Assembly: GCA_030323885.1 (NCBI GenBank)
Contig: CM059203.1
Location: forward strand, 5,580,001-5,644,000
Length of the DNA stretch: 64,000 bases
DNA from: Branchipolynoe longqiensis
Lineage: Eukaryota > Annelida > Polychaeta > Phyllodocida > Polynoidae
Reading direction: 5' to 3'
Shown here: positions 33,201 through 36,229 of the stretch, piece after piece
Position numbering within the stretch: position 1 is the first letter of the stretch
Layout of the letters: the number at the start of each line of letters is the position of its first letter
The notes under the pieces: model-generated
Told to the model about the DNA's origin: nothing
The model's database searches: none
The model's input: only the letters and a program-made list of their open reading frames with translations
Translations under genes and position numbers: made by a program

Positions 33201-34425
33201 GTTGTTATCGGTCAGGGACAATACATATGTGTGTGTGGTCAACACAAATGAGAATACAGTCTCCGCAACGCTCAAGCACCAGGGAGCCAAGTGGATCACC
33301 CTGAACTCAACCTACACCCACTTGGCTTCGTATTCCGAAGCCTCAAAGCCACATGTACGGTTATGGTCGCTGATGCATGAAGTCGTTGAGGAGGTAGTCA
33401 CCTTTAACAATACACTTCAAGCCATGTTCACACTCGAAGGCAGCCGCCTAGTTGTGCTCACCGATGACCAGTGTATAGGCATTTACGACCTCCACCAGAA
33501 GATCGAAACCCCACTGGAAAAAGTGTCGCTGGCAGACAGCATCCAGCTGTTGCCATGCGACAATGACATTGTCGTGGTGACAAAGGACAACGAGTTCGGA
33601 ACAGTCGTTGAGATGTGGGACATGAAGGCCGAAGCGCTCGAAGTGCAGCTGAAACTCGTCGCTCCAGGCGGGCTGGCCGACATCTCGAAGGACGGTAGAA
33701 TTGGGATTGACCGCTACCTGCAGGTGTTTGATCTCGTCCATGGGAAGCTCCTCGAAGGCATCAGCATCGGCACCGAGTGCAAATGCTATGATCATGTCCG
33801 GCTGACGCATGATGGGAAGTATGCGGTGTGGATTCAGGACCTCATCATGAAGGCCTGCCGCCTTTCGGACGGACACACCGTCGCTAGCACGAGCTTGCAT
33901 GAGGAGCCCACCTCGCTCGTCTCCCTCGACCATGGCTACTTCTTCGTCATTGGGCGGAAGGACGGTCATGTGATTCCGATGAAGCTCGTTGACGGTGACC
34001 GGGTGCGGATTGAGCGCGAAGCGACATTGTGCACGACCAATGCGCAGCGCACCGACCTCCTTCTGAACATCTCCGTGTGCAGCGAAGAAGTGCTCAACAC
34101 CTTCGACCCGATGTACCAGCAGTTACCGATGACCATCTTGGATAAGGAAGTTCCGAAGGCCAGCAACAAGATCCAGCTGACGCTATCGCAGAAGGCACGC
34201 GTCCCCTTCCAAATAATCCACGCCCGGAGTATGTCTCGCGAAGATGCCGAAACCAGCCCGAGTAGCAAGCGTAGACACCGCGCCACCTCAGAGGAGAACC
34301 TCAGTCACCTCCTCGCACCCCGCGGCAGCCTCAACGACCTGGTTGCTGCTGGCAACCGCATCATCAACAGTGTCGCCCCCTTCGGCTCAACTGAATGCCT
34401 CTTCAGGGGCATCCCCAGAAAATAA
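130..34425 (+). CDS. NWD1: NACHT and WD repeat domain-containing protein, NWD1-like (3' twelve exons, 5' end outside window)
   Basis: Seen: twelve exons join in frame: 130-274, 6390-6541, 7540-7626, 10178-10388, 11674-11850, 16235-16374, 21387-21680, 23388-23501, 23809-23897, 25273-25900, 28489-29292, 32464-34425 (stop TAA 34423-34425). Every intron is GT-AG and all phases fit, giving 1,600 visible residues. Walker A GVSGSGKT is at 223-230, Walker B LVIMLDSLDQL at 312-322, and a sensor-like LIVSTLP at 344-350. A helical/winged-helix linker follows (about 400-760), then a WD40 region (about 765-1510) with repeated VWDI/FWNL/VWNL-type strand ends. Family knowledge: NWD1 proteins are cytosolic STAND NTPases of about 1,560 residues; motifs in the linker (LSLDD, LRKLxELPYHL) fit NWD1 better than NWD2. 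Inference: ATP-driven signalling or scaffolding; ligand unknown. The N-terminal exons lie upstream. No frameshift or stop was seen, so the gene looks functional. The assignment is from memory of the family, not a search. Confidence 0.9.
489..842 (+). mobile_element. MITE E, full-length copy (type description)
   Basis: A ~355-bp element bounded by TTAA, with inverted ends reading TTAAAGCTGCATAGTCCGAT and its complement CGGACTATGCAACTTTAA. There is no ORF, so it is non-autonomous. The TTAA boundaries suggest TTAA target duplication as in piggyBac-type elements (inference). Full copies with the same limits: 19486-19840, 21712-22066, 30692-31046, 35529-35871, 63188-63518. Confidence 0.8.
1051..2959. 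repeat. ~80-bp inverted repeats enclosing a LINE fragment
   Basis: The arms are 1051-1130 and 2882-2959. Each outer end reads GTTCCGCTSGTCCCTCRGGA, with roughly 80% identity by eye along the arm. Between them lie a GC-richer stretch of unknown origin (1400-1700) and a LINE RT fragment. Either a ~1.9-kb TIR element or two opposed copies of one repeat. Confidence 0.5.
1739..2541 (+). pseudogene. LINE reverse transcriptase C-terminal fragment
   Basis: The translation resembles the thumb/C-terminal part of a CR1/Jockey-type ORF2: WSEKWQLPFNEKKCKIIHYG, the DLGVTFDSQLSFQKNM block, RPILEYCPQIWSP and the terminal RIINIWNSLPQNVIDAES. Reading changes frame near 2140 and there is a perfect 39-bp tandem duplication (2144-2182 and 2183-2221). 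The palm domain is missing. A dead 5'-truncated insertion. Confidence 0.8.
2960..3494. other. Unassigned AT-rich intronic stretch
   Basis: AT-rich intron 1 sequence with T-runs and no splice-bounded ORF. I recognise nothing in it. Confidence 0.5.
3495..3620. repeat. Dispersed repeat O, copy 1
   Basis: Contains GCCTGGGTATTCAGGCTTG, then a TGGCCAGCTGTAGT-like block and CAGTAGCTGCTGATAAG. The same blocks recur in opposite orientation at 44325-44465. Type of element unknown. Confidence 0.5.
3914..4520. mobile_element. Foldback element G, near-complete copy
   Basis: Arms at about 4045-4140 and 4415-4520 are inverted copies of each other (AAACTACCATATTCATCTTT against the complement of AATGAATATGATAGTTTCA), enclosing about 275 bp. 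A second copy at 47826-48320 has the left part but lacks the right arm. No ORF. Probably a non-autonomous foldback DNA element. Confidence 0.6.
4521..5320. other. Unassigned intronic stretch
   Basis: Intron 1 sequence with a C-run at 4833-4846 and no supported gene. Short minus-strand ORFs look like chance. Confidence 0.4.
5320..5645 (-). repeat. Tandem pair of tRNA-derived SINE heads
   Basis: Two units at about 5332-5440 and 5545-5640 share a B-box-like GGGATTCGAACCCCCGACCTT, a reversed A-box region and a GGATAGGCACAGAT flank. Each looks like the complement of a tRNA-like SINE head with CGTCTGG at its start. A ~200-bp direct duplication. Confidence 0.55.
6008..6310 (+). mobile_element. SINE D (type description)
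   Basis: A tRNA-like head, TGGCGGAGTAGTTAGAGTG (A box), is followed by GGTTCGATTCC (B box). The body TTACAGCGTCATCAAAGGCC leads to a tail near TATAAGTCTTCAAAG with an A-run. Copies 8475-8785, 13060-13375 and 42462-42755 are in reverse orientation. The insert between A and B boxes is longer than in a standard tRNA. Confidence 0.75.
6390..6541 (+). CDS. NWD1: NWD1-like exon 2 of window
   Basis: The acceptor tract TTTCTGTTCACAG ends at 6389 and the donor GTAAAAG starts at 6542. It enters with a split Val codon and leaves in phase 0, encoding residues 49-99 (starts VTEYEIREGMPADENC). The VTEYEI start corresponds to the helical segment before the NACHT module in NWD1. The preceding intron is 6,115 bp, the largest seen here. 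Confidence 0.88.
6609..7505 (+). mobile_element. SINE B copy split by a TIR element
   Basis: SINE B (type): the tRNA-like head has an A box (GGGATGGCTGAATGAGTTAG in the better copy at 27958) and a B box GGTTCGAACCC. The body includes GGATAGGGCAAGGACTGGTT and GGGCAGCACTATAAAGTC. The tail is TTGCTAGGACGTAAAACAAC. Here the copy runs 6609-6912, is interrupted, and resumes at 7475 with GACTCCAACAACC. Confidence 0.7.
6913..7474. mobile_element. TIR element L nested in SINE B
   Basis: The ends are inverted: AGCCGTGTTTACACGGGCGA at the left, and the complement of TTGCCCGTGTAAACACGGCT at the right. Inside, further inverted GTGTAAACGCGCCACT blocks occur near each end. No ORF. It resembles PIF/Harbinger-type MITEs in its ends (inference); the target duplication is not clear. 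Confidence 0.65.
7540..7626 (+). CDS. NWD1: NWD1-like exon 3 of window
   Basis: An 87-nt exon of exactly 29 codons in phase 0 at both ends, so skipping it would keep the frame. The acceptor ATGTTACAG ends at 7539 and the donor GTAGGT starts at 7627. It encodes residues 100-128 (NTEAQDLLRMLRDVKIKQRY core), an amphipathic helix in the pre-NACHT region. Confidence 0.88.
7627..8390. other. Unassigned intronic stretch
   Basis: Intron 3 sequence with C-rich runs at 7828 and 8173. A SINE B-like scrap (GTGGCAGCACTATAAAGTC) lies near 8125-8145. No gene seen. Confidence 0.4.
8475..8785 (-). mobile_element. SINE D, copy 2
   Basis: Nearly complete and reversed. It carries the extra tail module (GGGGAAATTTCAGTCATAGA…CTTCCTCATTCCACTGCT) at 8500-8560, which is also found on SINE B copies. 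Confidence 0.75.
8915..9393 (+). mobile_element. LINE 3'-end element F, copy 1
   Basis: Flanked by the 9-bp target duplication ACATTTACA (8906-8914 and 9394-9402). It begins with a small hairpin (GGTATTGC...GCAATACC) and ends in a (GAT)n tail after CGACCGACAGCAT. Compared with the copy at 18104 it lacks most of the RT C-terminus. The type is a truncated non-LTR retrotransposon. Confidence 0.75.
9520..9900. repeat. ~36-bp minisatellite
   Basis: Degenerate tandem units around CACATTTCTGTGACACCTCA and CACATCTGACAC. Probably about ten units, abutting SINE B at 9888. Confidence 0.7.
9888..10135 (+). mobile_element. SINE B, head-truncated copy
   Basis: Body and tail are present (GGATAGGGCAAGGACTGGTT to TAGGACGTAAAACAACAAC); the tRNA-like head is replaced by minisatellite sequence. 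It lies just upstream of exon 4. Confidence 0.75.
10178..10388 (+). CDS. NWD1: NWD1-like exon 4 of window
   Basis: The acceptor ACCTCCAG ends at 10177 and the donor GTGTGTC begins at 10389. It encodes residues 129-198 and exits in phase 1. The content (HTEWGDRLDEDPNTEEGYIE..., then FCDTFYNGMVKLI) matches the helical region just before the P-loop in NWD family proteins. A SINE B copy ends about 40 bp upstream of the acceptor. Confidence 0.88.
10440..10600. repeat. Short local duplication
   Basis: Two ~70-bp units share AAGTGGGGGGT, then ACACATGGGCGTTT. Intron 4, no coding signal. Confidence 0.45.
10650..10974 (-). mobile_element. MITE E, truncated, joined to a SINE B-type head
   Basis: 10650-10720 resembles a tRNA-derived head (GGATTCGAACCCTGGCCGAG). 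MITE E in reverse then runs to its TTAA at 10971-10974. The MITE lacks one end. Confidence 0.6.
11215..11350 (+). mobile_element. Diverged MITE E end fragment
   Basis: Only the terminal part is recognisable (AATATATTTATTTG, then AAAATCATAGGATTATGCAA). Weak but typical spacing. Confidence 0.4.
11355..11615 (-). mobile_element. SINE B, reversed, head missing
   Basis: Runs from the tail (TTTTACGTCCTAGCAACATC) through the body to CTAGGAAGTGACAAGTATCA. It sits just before exon 5. Confidence 0.75.
11674..11850 (+). CDS. NWD1: NWD1-like exon 5: NACHT Walker A
   Basis: The acceptor CTCTTCCAG ends at 11673. The donor is placed at 11851 (GTAAAT), not the earlier GT at 11843, because only the later one restores LRFLGTSARS across the junction, a block conserved in the family. 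It encodes residues 199-257. The P-loop GVSGSGKTS has its catalytic Lys at residue 229. This exon defines the protein as a P-loop NTPase. Confidence 0.9.
12110..12440. repeat. Dispersed repeat N, copy 1
   Basis: A ~325-bp block (AATATGTTTATTCTGCTGAA, AGTGCCGAAGCACTGGTCTT, ... GTAAGTTTTAATGTTC) recurs almost intact at 15024-15345, and in part at 8398-8465. Type unknown. Confidence 0.7.
12441..13055. other. Unassigned intronic stretch
   Basis: Intron 5 sequence, C/T-rich around 12690-12850. Overlapping short ORFs have no splice context. Nothing recognised. Confidence 0.4.
13060..13375 (-). mobile_element. SINE D, copy 3
   Basis: Well preserved, with the shared tail module at 13075-13140 and a clean tRNA-like head near 13300-13375. 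Confidence 0.78.
13432..13842 (+). mobile_element. LINE 3'-end element F, copy 2
   Basis: Flanked by a 14-bp target duplication TGAATTCAGAATAT (13418-13431 and 13843-13856). It has the (GAT)n tail and the largest internal deletion of the set: sequence jumps from TTTCATGAAATG directly to AGAGCGGCAGTCAAG. Confidence 0.8.
13910..14130 (-). mobile_element. SINE B with the SINE D tail module, copy 1
   Basis: The region begins with the tail module shared with SINE D (GGGGAAATTTCAATCGCAGA), then SINE B body and head (GTCATTGGTTTGTCTCACCC). Confidence 0.65.
14214..14549 (+). mobile_element. SINE C (type description)
   Basis: A tRNA-like head GACGTAGCTCAGGCGGTACA (A box) is followed by GGTCATCCGATCGATCC (B box). 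The body has TGGTATGTGCTGTCCTGTCT, AAAGTGCATATAAAAGACCC and GACGTCCAATAGCCGATGAT. It ends at GTCGTTAAATAAAACAAGC. Other copies: 23930-24265, 46262-46592 (-), 50405-50735 (-). From recollection, such SINEs are common in molluscs. Confidence 0.8.
14770..14996 (-). mobile_element. SINE B with the SINE D tail module, copy 2
   Basis: The tail module at 14776-14840 continues into a complete SINE B head with AGGATTCGAACCCACGATCT and the end CATCCCGTCTGG. Confidence 0.72.
15024..15345. repeat. Dispersed repeat N, copy 2
   Basis: Near-identical to 12110-12440. Its right end meets the SINE A array. Confidence 0.7.
15352..16205 (-). mobile_element. SINE A tandem array, three units (type description)
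   Basis: Read on the minus strand, each ~325-345-bp unit has a tRNA-like core. An acceptor stem GCCTAGG/TCTAGGC, a D-arm GTGT/GCAC and a T-arm GTGGG/CCCAC with loop TTCGAGT can be drawn, but the anticodon stem is eroded. The unit continues through GCAATATTTCCCATTTTCAT and ACTTACAATTCCAGG. Units follow each other head to tail. The array ends about 30 bp before exon 6. Confidence 0.75.
16235..16374 (+). CDS. NWD1: NWD1-like exon 6: NACHT core
   Basis: The acceptor CATCGGCAG ends at 16234 and the donor GTAAGC starts at 16375. It completes a split Gly codon and encodes residues 258-304 (…SIRLLLGNMCWQIAEMYG, then …PELIVHFHDLLK), the helices between Walker A and Walker B. A SINE A tandem array ends only about 30 bp before this exon, and a 1.28-kb TIR element begins 70 bp after it. 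Confidence 0.88.
16445..17721. mobile_element. Non-autonomous TIR element J, 1.28 kb
   Basis: Ends AGGTACTCCAAAGT and its inverted copy ACTTTGGAGTACCT, flanked by a perfect 9-bp duplication AGTAATAGT (16436-16444 and 17722-17730). It contains a ~165-bp tandem duplication (about 16810-16975 and 16985-17150) and no transposase ORF. A 9-bp duplication would suit a Mutator-like element (inference). Confidence 0.8.
17734..18700 (+). mobile_element. MITE E copy interrupted by LINE F insertion
   Basis: The MITE start TTAAAGCTCCATAGTCCGA is at 17734-17753. It is split by an insertion flanked by AGTCCGA (17747-17753 and 18525-18531), then continues to about 18700, where it becomes chimeric. Confidence 0.7.
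17754..18524 (+). pseudogene. LINE 3'-end elements F, copies 3 and 4 in tandem
   Basis: 17754-18104 is a short internally deleted copy. 18104-18524 is 5'-truncated but keeps the RT C-terminus: EILERMGLPSMEDLLIKKNL, then RWTGHLTRM and RKRGRPRLRFKDTIKRNLKL. Both end in CGACCGACAGCATGATGATG. This shows that the F copies derive from a non-LTR retrotransposon ORF2 3' end. Confidence 0.75.
18700..19485. other. Mostly unassigned intronic stretch
   Basis: 18750-18870 carries one diverged unit of the ~200-bp H repeat (GAGTTTGCTGATACGCGCAG, then TTTTATTCAAAATTAATA). The rest is AT-rich with nothing recognised. Confidence 0.45.
19486..20053 (+). mobile_element. MITE E full copy followed by a partial copy
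   Basis: Full copy 19486-19840 with TTAA at both ends, directly followed by a 5'-truncated copy 19841-20053 sharing the terminal TTAA. A third terminal piece is at 20170-20193. Confidence 0.75.
20165..21386 (+). repeat. Composite minisatellite of MITE end, splice acceptor and exon 7 fragments
   Basis: About two dozen short units (~38-44 bp) reading GACTATGCAGCTTTAATCAA, then TCAAACAAACAATATTTTCAG. Two long units carry copies of the exon 7 start: 20229-20268 (codons for RVTADRPLLIMLD) and 21302-21340 (RTTSDRSPVIILD). Each exon-like part joins the MITE end at GGACT, which is present in both parents. The array runs into the true acceptor at 21386. Confidence 0.85.
21387..21680 (+). CDS. NWD1: NWD1-like exon 7: NACHT Walker B and sensor
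   Basis: 98 codons in phase 0 at both ends. The acceptor TCTTTTCAG ends at 21386 and the donor GTGAGG starts at 21681. It encodes residues 305-402 with Walker B LVIMLDSLDQL and a sensor-like LIVSTLP. The intron immediately upstream is a composite minisatellite carrying two decoy copies of the first ~40 bases of this exon. A MITE E copy starts 31 bp after the donor. Confidence 0.9.
21712..22066 (-). mobile_element. MITE E full copy, 31 bp after exon 7
   Basis: Reverse orientation. The left boundary is TTAG (a decayed TTAA), the right TTAA is at 22063-22066. Confidence 0.78.
22232..22800 (-). mobile_element. SINE B remnant split by unknown sequence
   Basis: SINE B body 22232-22288 breaks off and resumes at about 22668 (ATTATCCTGACACTGAGC) to 22800. 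The ~380 bp between contains a GTAATGCTGGAGCATTAC hairpin and no ORF. Confidence 0.5.
22916..23371. mobile_element. Inverted-repeat element M next to exon 8
   Basis: A perfect 22-bp inverted repeat: 22916-22937 (AATAGACCCCACCAGTTA...) and 23350-23371. A ~54-bp direct repeat inside (22947-23001, 23307-23360) includes ATTCTGCCGA and GATGTCACTAGCTTAACTGG. A SINE B tail lies within, 23096-23175. Confidence 0.6.
23388..23501 (+). CDS. NWD1: NWD1-like exon 8 of window
   Basis: 38 codons in phase 0. The acceptor GTTGCTTCCAG ends at 23387 and the donor GTGAGC starts at 23502. It encodes residues 403-440 (QTALHYCSLPLYTKLVFEEV then KVWKSYL), part of the NACHT-associated helical domain. An inverted-repeat element ends at 23371, so only 16 bp of intron separate it from the exon. 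Confidence 0.88.
23650..23757 (-). mobile_element. MITE E terminal fragment
   Basis: Reverse fragment from ATAAGTGCACCAGTATC to GGACTATGCAGCTTAA, inside the short intron between exons 8 and 9. Confidence 0.6.
23809..23897 (+). CDS. NWD1: NWD1-like exon 9 of window
   Basis: The acceptor CTTGTTGCAG ends at 23808 and the donor GTGAGT starts at 23898. It encodes residues 441-469 plus two bases (LLERIEHTHGKIFVKHALSY). The HTHG/HALxYI pattern matches the conserved linker between NACHT and the winged-helix part in NWD1. The preceding intron, 307 bp, is the shortest in the gene. Confidence 0.88.
23930..24265 (+). mobile_element. SINE C, copy 2
   Basis: Full length, beginning 33 bp after the exon 9 donor. 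The head GACATAGCTCAGGTGGTAGA and tail GTCGTTAAATAAAACAAGC are intact. Confidence 0.8.
24528..24608 (-). mobile_element. SINE B-type head fragment
   Basis: Complement of a tRNA-like head: B box GGGGTTCGAACCCAGACCTC, end CATCCTGTCTGG. Long T-runs follow at 24660-24700. Confidence 0.55.
24767..25090. repeat. ~178-bp tandem duplication
   Basis: Two units share GACAGAAGGATATTCTAAAA-like blocks, ACCGTTGATATAGAT and CTTTTAGATC. Intron sequence before exon 10. Confidence 0.6.
25273..25900 (+). CDS. NWD1: NWD1-like exon 10: post-NACHT linker
   Basis: The acceptor ATCCACTCAG ends at 25272 and the donor GTAGGG begins at 25901. It encodes residues 470-679. Recognisable family blocks are LSLDD-like MSLDDVILNDVFTYW, YIHSILADYYLGIWAGG and LRKLSELPYHL. 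This is the winged-helix plus helical linker between NTPase and propeller. Codon use is GC-rich compared with the surrounding intron, and the 628-nt block has no stop. Confidence 0.92.
25934..26247 (-). mobile_element. SINE B, near-complete reversed copy
   Basis: Begins 34 bp after the exon 10 donor with TTTACATCCTAGCAACATC. There is a small internal deletion near 26045. The tRNA-like head ends at about 26240. Confidence 0.7.
26261..26446 (-). mobile_element. SINE A, single partial unit
   Basis: tRNA-like core with GACTCGAACCCACATCTCTT, then CACCTAGGCTCCCTCATATC. One unit only. Confidence 0.7.
26536..27070 (-). mobile_element. MITE E copy interrupted by a SINE B
   Basis: Reverse MITE E (GTTGCATAGTCCCATAGTTT at 26539) is cut at AGTATATTAGG (26586-26596). 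SINE B (26597-26879) follows, then the same 11 bp at 26880-26890 and the rest of the MITE. The SINE is 5'-truncated within its tRNA head. Confidence 0.78.
27072..27350 (+). mobile_element. MITE E, SINE A and SINE B fragments
   Basis: 27072-27180 is the left part of MITE E. 27183-27205 is a scrap of SINE A (TAGTAGTCTGCACTGAC). 27215-27350 is a diverged SINE B head (GACGAGATGGCTGAATATGT). Confidence 0.5.
27412..27927 (+). mobile_element. SINE A tandem array, 1.6 units
   Basis: Forward orientation. Unit 1 starts at 27412 and unit 2 at about 27733. It is the clearest copy of the junction (GACTTACAATTCCAGGGGGA running into TAGTGGTCTGCACTGACC). Confidence 0.75.
27958..28300 (+). mobile_element. 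SINE B, full-length copy
   Basis: The best-preserved head in the window (GACGGGATGGCTGAATGAGT, TTCGAACCCTGGTCGAGTC) through to TTGCGATGACGTAAAACCTC. Ends about 190 bp before exon 11. Confidence 0.8.
28489..29292 (+). CDS. NWD1: NWD1-like exon 11: start of WD40 region
   Basis: The acceptor TTCTTGCTGCAG ends at 28488 and the donor GTAAGT begins at 29293. The reading frame is open further upstream to 28321, but that part reads like intron. Residues 680-947 begin with a helical segment and then give WD-type blades: LVSLSKDGTIAFWNLDTGE, TPVFVFEMKTGRLMHKC and TRMYDVITKKVVASF. Confidence 0.92.
29410..29640 (+). mobile_element. SINE B, shortened copy
   Basis: The head is reduced to GGCCTAACCAATAGAGCG-like sequence; body and tail (GCCAGGATGTAAAACTCCAA) are present. 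Confidence 0.65.
29742..30597. repeat. 14-bp telomere-like minisatellite
   Basis: About 60 units of CCACTAACCCCTAA and variants (CCACTAACTCCTAA, CCATTAACCCCAAA). The other strand reads TTAGGGGTTAGTGG: two 7-mers resembling telomeric TTAGGG. Located in the intron before the last exon. Confidence 0.85.
30692..31046 (+). mobile_element. MITE E, full-length copy
   Basis: TTAA at both ends. Nearly identical to 489-842 over the interior. Confidence 0.82.
31232..31650 (+). mobile_element. SINE B with an internal foreign segment
   Basis: A complete head and body is broken at GGTACC (about 31527) by ~65 bp that includes AACATCGGCTATTGGGGGGT, which resembles part of SINE C. It then resumes at CCGTCCTGATGACC. 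Confidence 0.7.
31731..32108. mobile_element. hAT-like MITE I, copy 1
   Basis: Ends CAAAG...CTTTG, with inverted TAATACTAAGACGGCTCACT inside the left end and its complement at the right. The flanks share GTGTTAA (31724-31730 and 32109-32115), compatible with an 8-bp duplication that lost one base. A (CAT)n run lies inside at 31925-31965. Copy 2 is at 51136-51500. Confidence 0.8.
32109..32463. other. End of last intron
   Basis: AT-rich. It contains a diverged duplicate of the 31677-31730 sequence at about 32116-32170, then the polypyrimidine tract before the terminal exon. Confidence 0.45.
32464..34425 (+). CDS. NWD1: NWD1-like terminal exon: WD40 repeats and C-terminal tail
   Basis: The acceptor TATTTCTTCTCAG ends at 32463; there are 653 codons and the stop TAA at 34423-34425 (residues 948-1600). 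WD signatures include FSPDGQYVLAGENNTVYIWR, AIKVWDIDK, LDVWNLSTG, HVRLWSL and VVEMWDM. The last ~70 residues leave the propeller and form a basic Ser-rich tail with SSKRRHRATSEEN, which could hold phosphorylation sites or a nuclear signal (inference). Strongly GC-biased third positions set it apart from its AT-rich flanks. Confidence 0.93.
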   Translation, partial: VYDIDRLSQGFGQVLITFNYQKAFSSTTFLTGSPYSCEVAEITISRKDQCTVVINLRRCNLIVLKVKDKVISDATLMDVQAVGGNNNTSLFNVHFSPDGQYVLAGENNTVYIWRASTGAFLSSLNIHSISSFPMAVSPRRNLVATASNIHTAIKVWDIDKIHKVYTQDLRIYENPVDMVACAWHSRLLFVKEYYSLNSLRGYKHLDCFGLDVWNLSTGTCLNYLPFGQYGELKQLEVSPNAQHLVMLLSVRDNTYVCVVNTNENTVSATLKHQGAKWITLNSTYTHLASYSEASKPHVRLWSLMHEVVEEVVTFNNTLQAMFTLEGSRLVVLTDDQCIGIYDLHQKIETPLEKVSLADSIQLLPCDNDIVVVTKDNEFGTVVEMWDMKAEALEVQLKLVAPGGLADISKDGRIGIDRYLQVFDLVHGKLLEGISIGTECKCYDHVRLTHDGKYAVWIQDLIMKACRLSDGHTVASTSLHEEPTSLVSLDHGYFFVIGRKDGHVIPMKLVDGDRVRIEREATLCTTNAQRTDLLLNISVCSEEVLNTFDPMYQQLPMTILDKEVPKASNKIQLTLSQKARVPFQIIHARSMSREDAETSPSSKRRHRATSEENLSHLLAPRGSLNDLVAAGNRIINSVAPFGSTECLFRGIPRK

Positions 34426-34825
34426 GGGGGCGGCTGAGAGCTCGGAGAAGGGCTTGGTTTTAATGATATTGCTAAGTAGAACAAGTCCCATGTTGTTGAT
34501 TGAACCCAAATTAGTCTCCACCCTCAATCAAGGCAGAAACCAAATTGAGTTGTCTTGTCGTATTCGTTCCATGCCATTTGCCCCTCTCATATTTGGCCGC
34601 CTGACTTAATCTAATCCCCCAGGACTAAATTCTTTTCCCCCATATTTAAATTCTTTTTTCTTTCCATTTTCTTCTTTCCCCCCCCCCCACGTTTCCTGTT
34701 AGCCCCCCCCCCCCGAATTTATGCCACATAATTTATCTCCCTCTTTTGTTCTCCATCCCCCCTACGGTTTTCCCATATTTGTATATTTCCCCTATTTTCT
34801 TTGTTGTTATATTTTTATTAAAGGT
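34426..34825 (+). other. Probable 3' UTR of the NWD1-like gene
   Basis: Non-coding sequence after the stop, with C-runs at 34680-34690 and 34706-34714. An ATTAAA hexamer near 34817 is the first plausible polyadenylation signal. The true cleavage site cannot be fixed from sequence alone. Confidence 0.3.
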
Positions 34826-34829
34826 CCTG

Positions 34830-35528
34830 ATATTTTAAACCGCATAATTCAATTAGTTTATTCACCAGGACCTCTGAGATGGGGCGTGGGTTTGGGAAAT
34901 TTTAACCCCCGAATCCATTTACCCCTAACACATGAATCCAGACCTTATGCCCTCTTTACAGTAATGCCATCCCAAATTGAGGCCCTCTCTGATTTTGTCC
35001 CCAACTCACACAAACTATTGGTAACAAATATAGATAGAAACTACAAATGGCACTAGTCATATATTATCACTAACTAATATGTAGTAGAAAATCTTTCTTT
35101 CACTTTTTTGAGGTCCAAACAAGGATCTCAGGTTTTTAAGCCGATACTGTCAACGTCATTATTGCATGTTTAATCTGACACTAACATATGTCGGCTAAGA
35201 GCTAATCTCTACGCATAAGATCTCAATGGGGGTTTGTGAGAGTGTGAGTGAGTGAGTGAGTGGTGATGACATGACGGCAGCAAAGACCATATTTATGGCA
35301 ATAAGATTTGACGGAGGGAGGGCGGGTTAGCTAATAATGTTTCGAGACAGTAAAATGTTTGGATGGAACTTAAAGATGGACTTATCAGATCCAAAATCAC
35401 TTCTCTGTGCATTCTTAGAGAGTATCTGAGACTTAATTAATAATAATACTAATAATAATAGTGATGTACATTGAATAGAGTGCCCACACCAGCAGGAGCC
35501 CCATTCTAAAGCATTTTGCAATAATGAC
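34830..35528. other. Intergenic, nothing recognised
   Basis: Contains a (GTGA)n run at 35240-35263 and an (AAT)n-type run at 35438-35462. No gene seen. Confidence 0.4.
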
Positions 35529-35871
35529 TTAAAGCTGCATAGTCCGATGAAATATCAAATTTTCAAAATGAATCCAATTATCTAGATTTGATTTTACATA
35601 TACTGATGCACTTATTGAGCATTTGTTTCTGCGTAGAAGGCAATACTGAGTCAATTTTACAGAACCTGTTACTGCAGAAGTCTATGGTGTCAGAGTTTTG
35701 GCAAACTTGCCAAAACTAATTTTCATGTTTGCACTAAAAATATCTCGAAAGTTTACCATTTAAAATAGAAGTAACTTTGAACTAATGTGAAGTAGATATT
35801 AGTGATCGATCTAATATATTTATCTCAGAAAAAATACAGAAATTCAAAACCATTGGACGATGCCACTTTAA
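35529..35871 (+). mobile_element. MITE E, full-length copy
   Basis: TTAA at 35529-35532 and 35868-35871. A small internal deletion near 35600 shortens it to 343 bp. Confidence 0.8.
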
Positions 35872-36225
35872 ATTTTCAATTTATGGCTTAGAGGGCCATG
35901 CTCCAGACTATATAAATAATTCAGGGTAACGGTCTGGTATTCCTGAGGCTTTCAACTCCTTCTGGTACCCATGCCTCCCAATATACTGGTATCTTTTCGA
36001 AGGAAGGCAGTTTTGGTATGTGTTTTGGGTGTTTTTTTTATCAGGGGCAAAATATTAAATTGGTAAAAAAAGTGGGTGGCCAAATGCCAGGGGTGCCAAA
36101 TTTCCTGTCACCTCTGATGTCAAAAGTATGCCTCTATTTTGAATTGGTGCCAAGTACCTGATATTGCTTGTTGAAAATATTTATTGTTAATTATCCAAAT
36201 AATTCCCCCTCCTTATTTTTATACA
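35872..36225. other. Intergenic, nothing recognised
   Basis: Mixed-composition sequence with no ORF, inverted ends or clear repeat that I could identify. Confidence 0.4.
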
Positions 36226-36229
36226 TAAT

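Noticed and set aside
33448..33969. Minus-strand 173-residue ORF opposite the terminal exon
   Set aside because: Antisense of the GC-rich WD40 exon; no splice context or domain.
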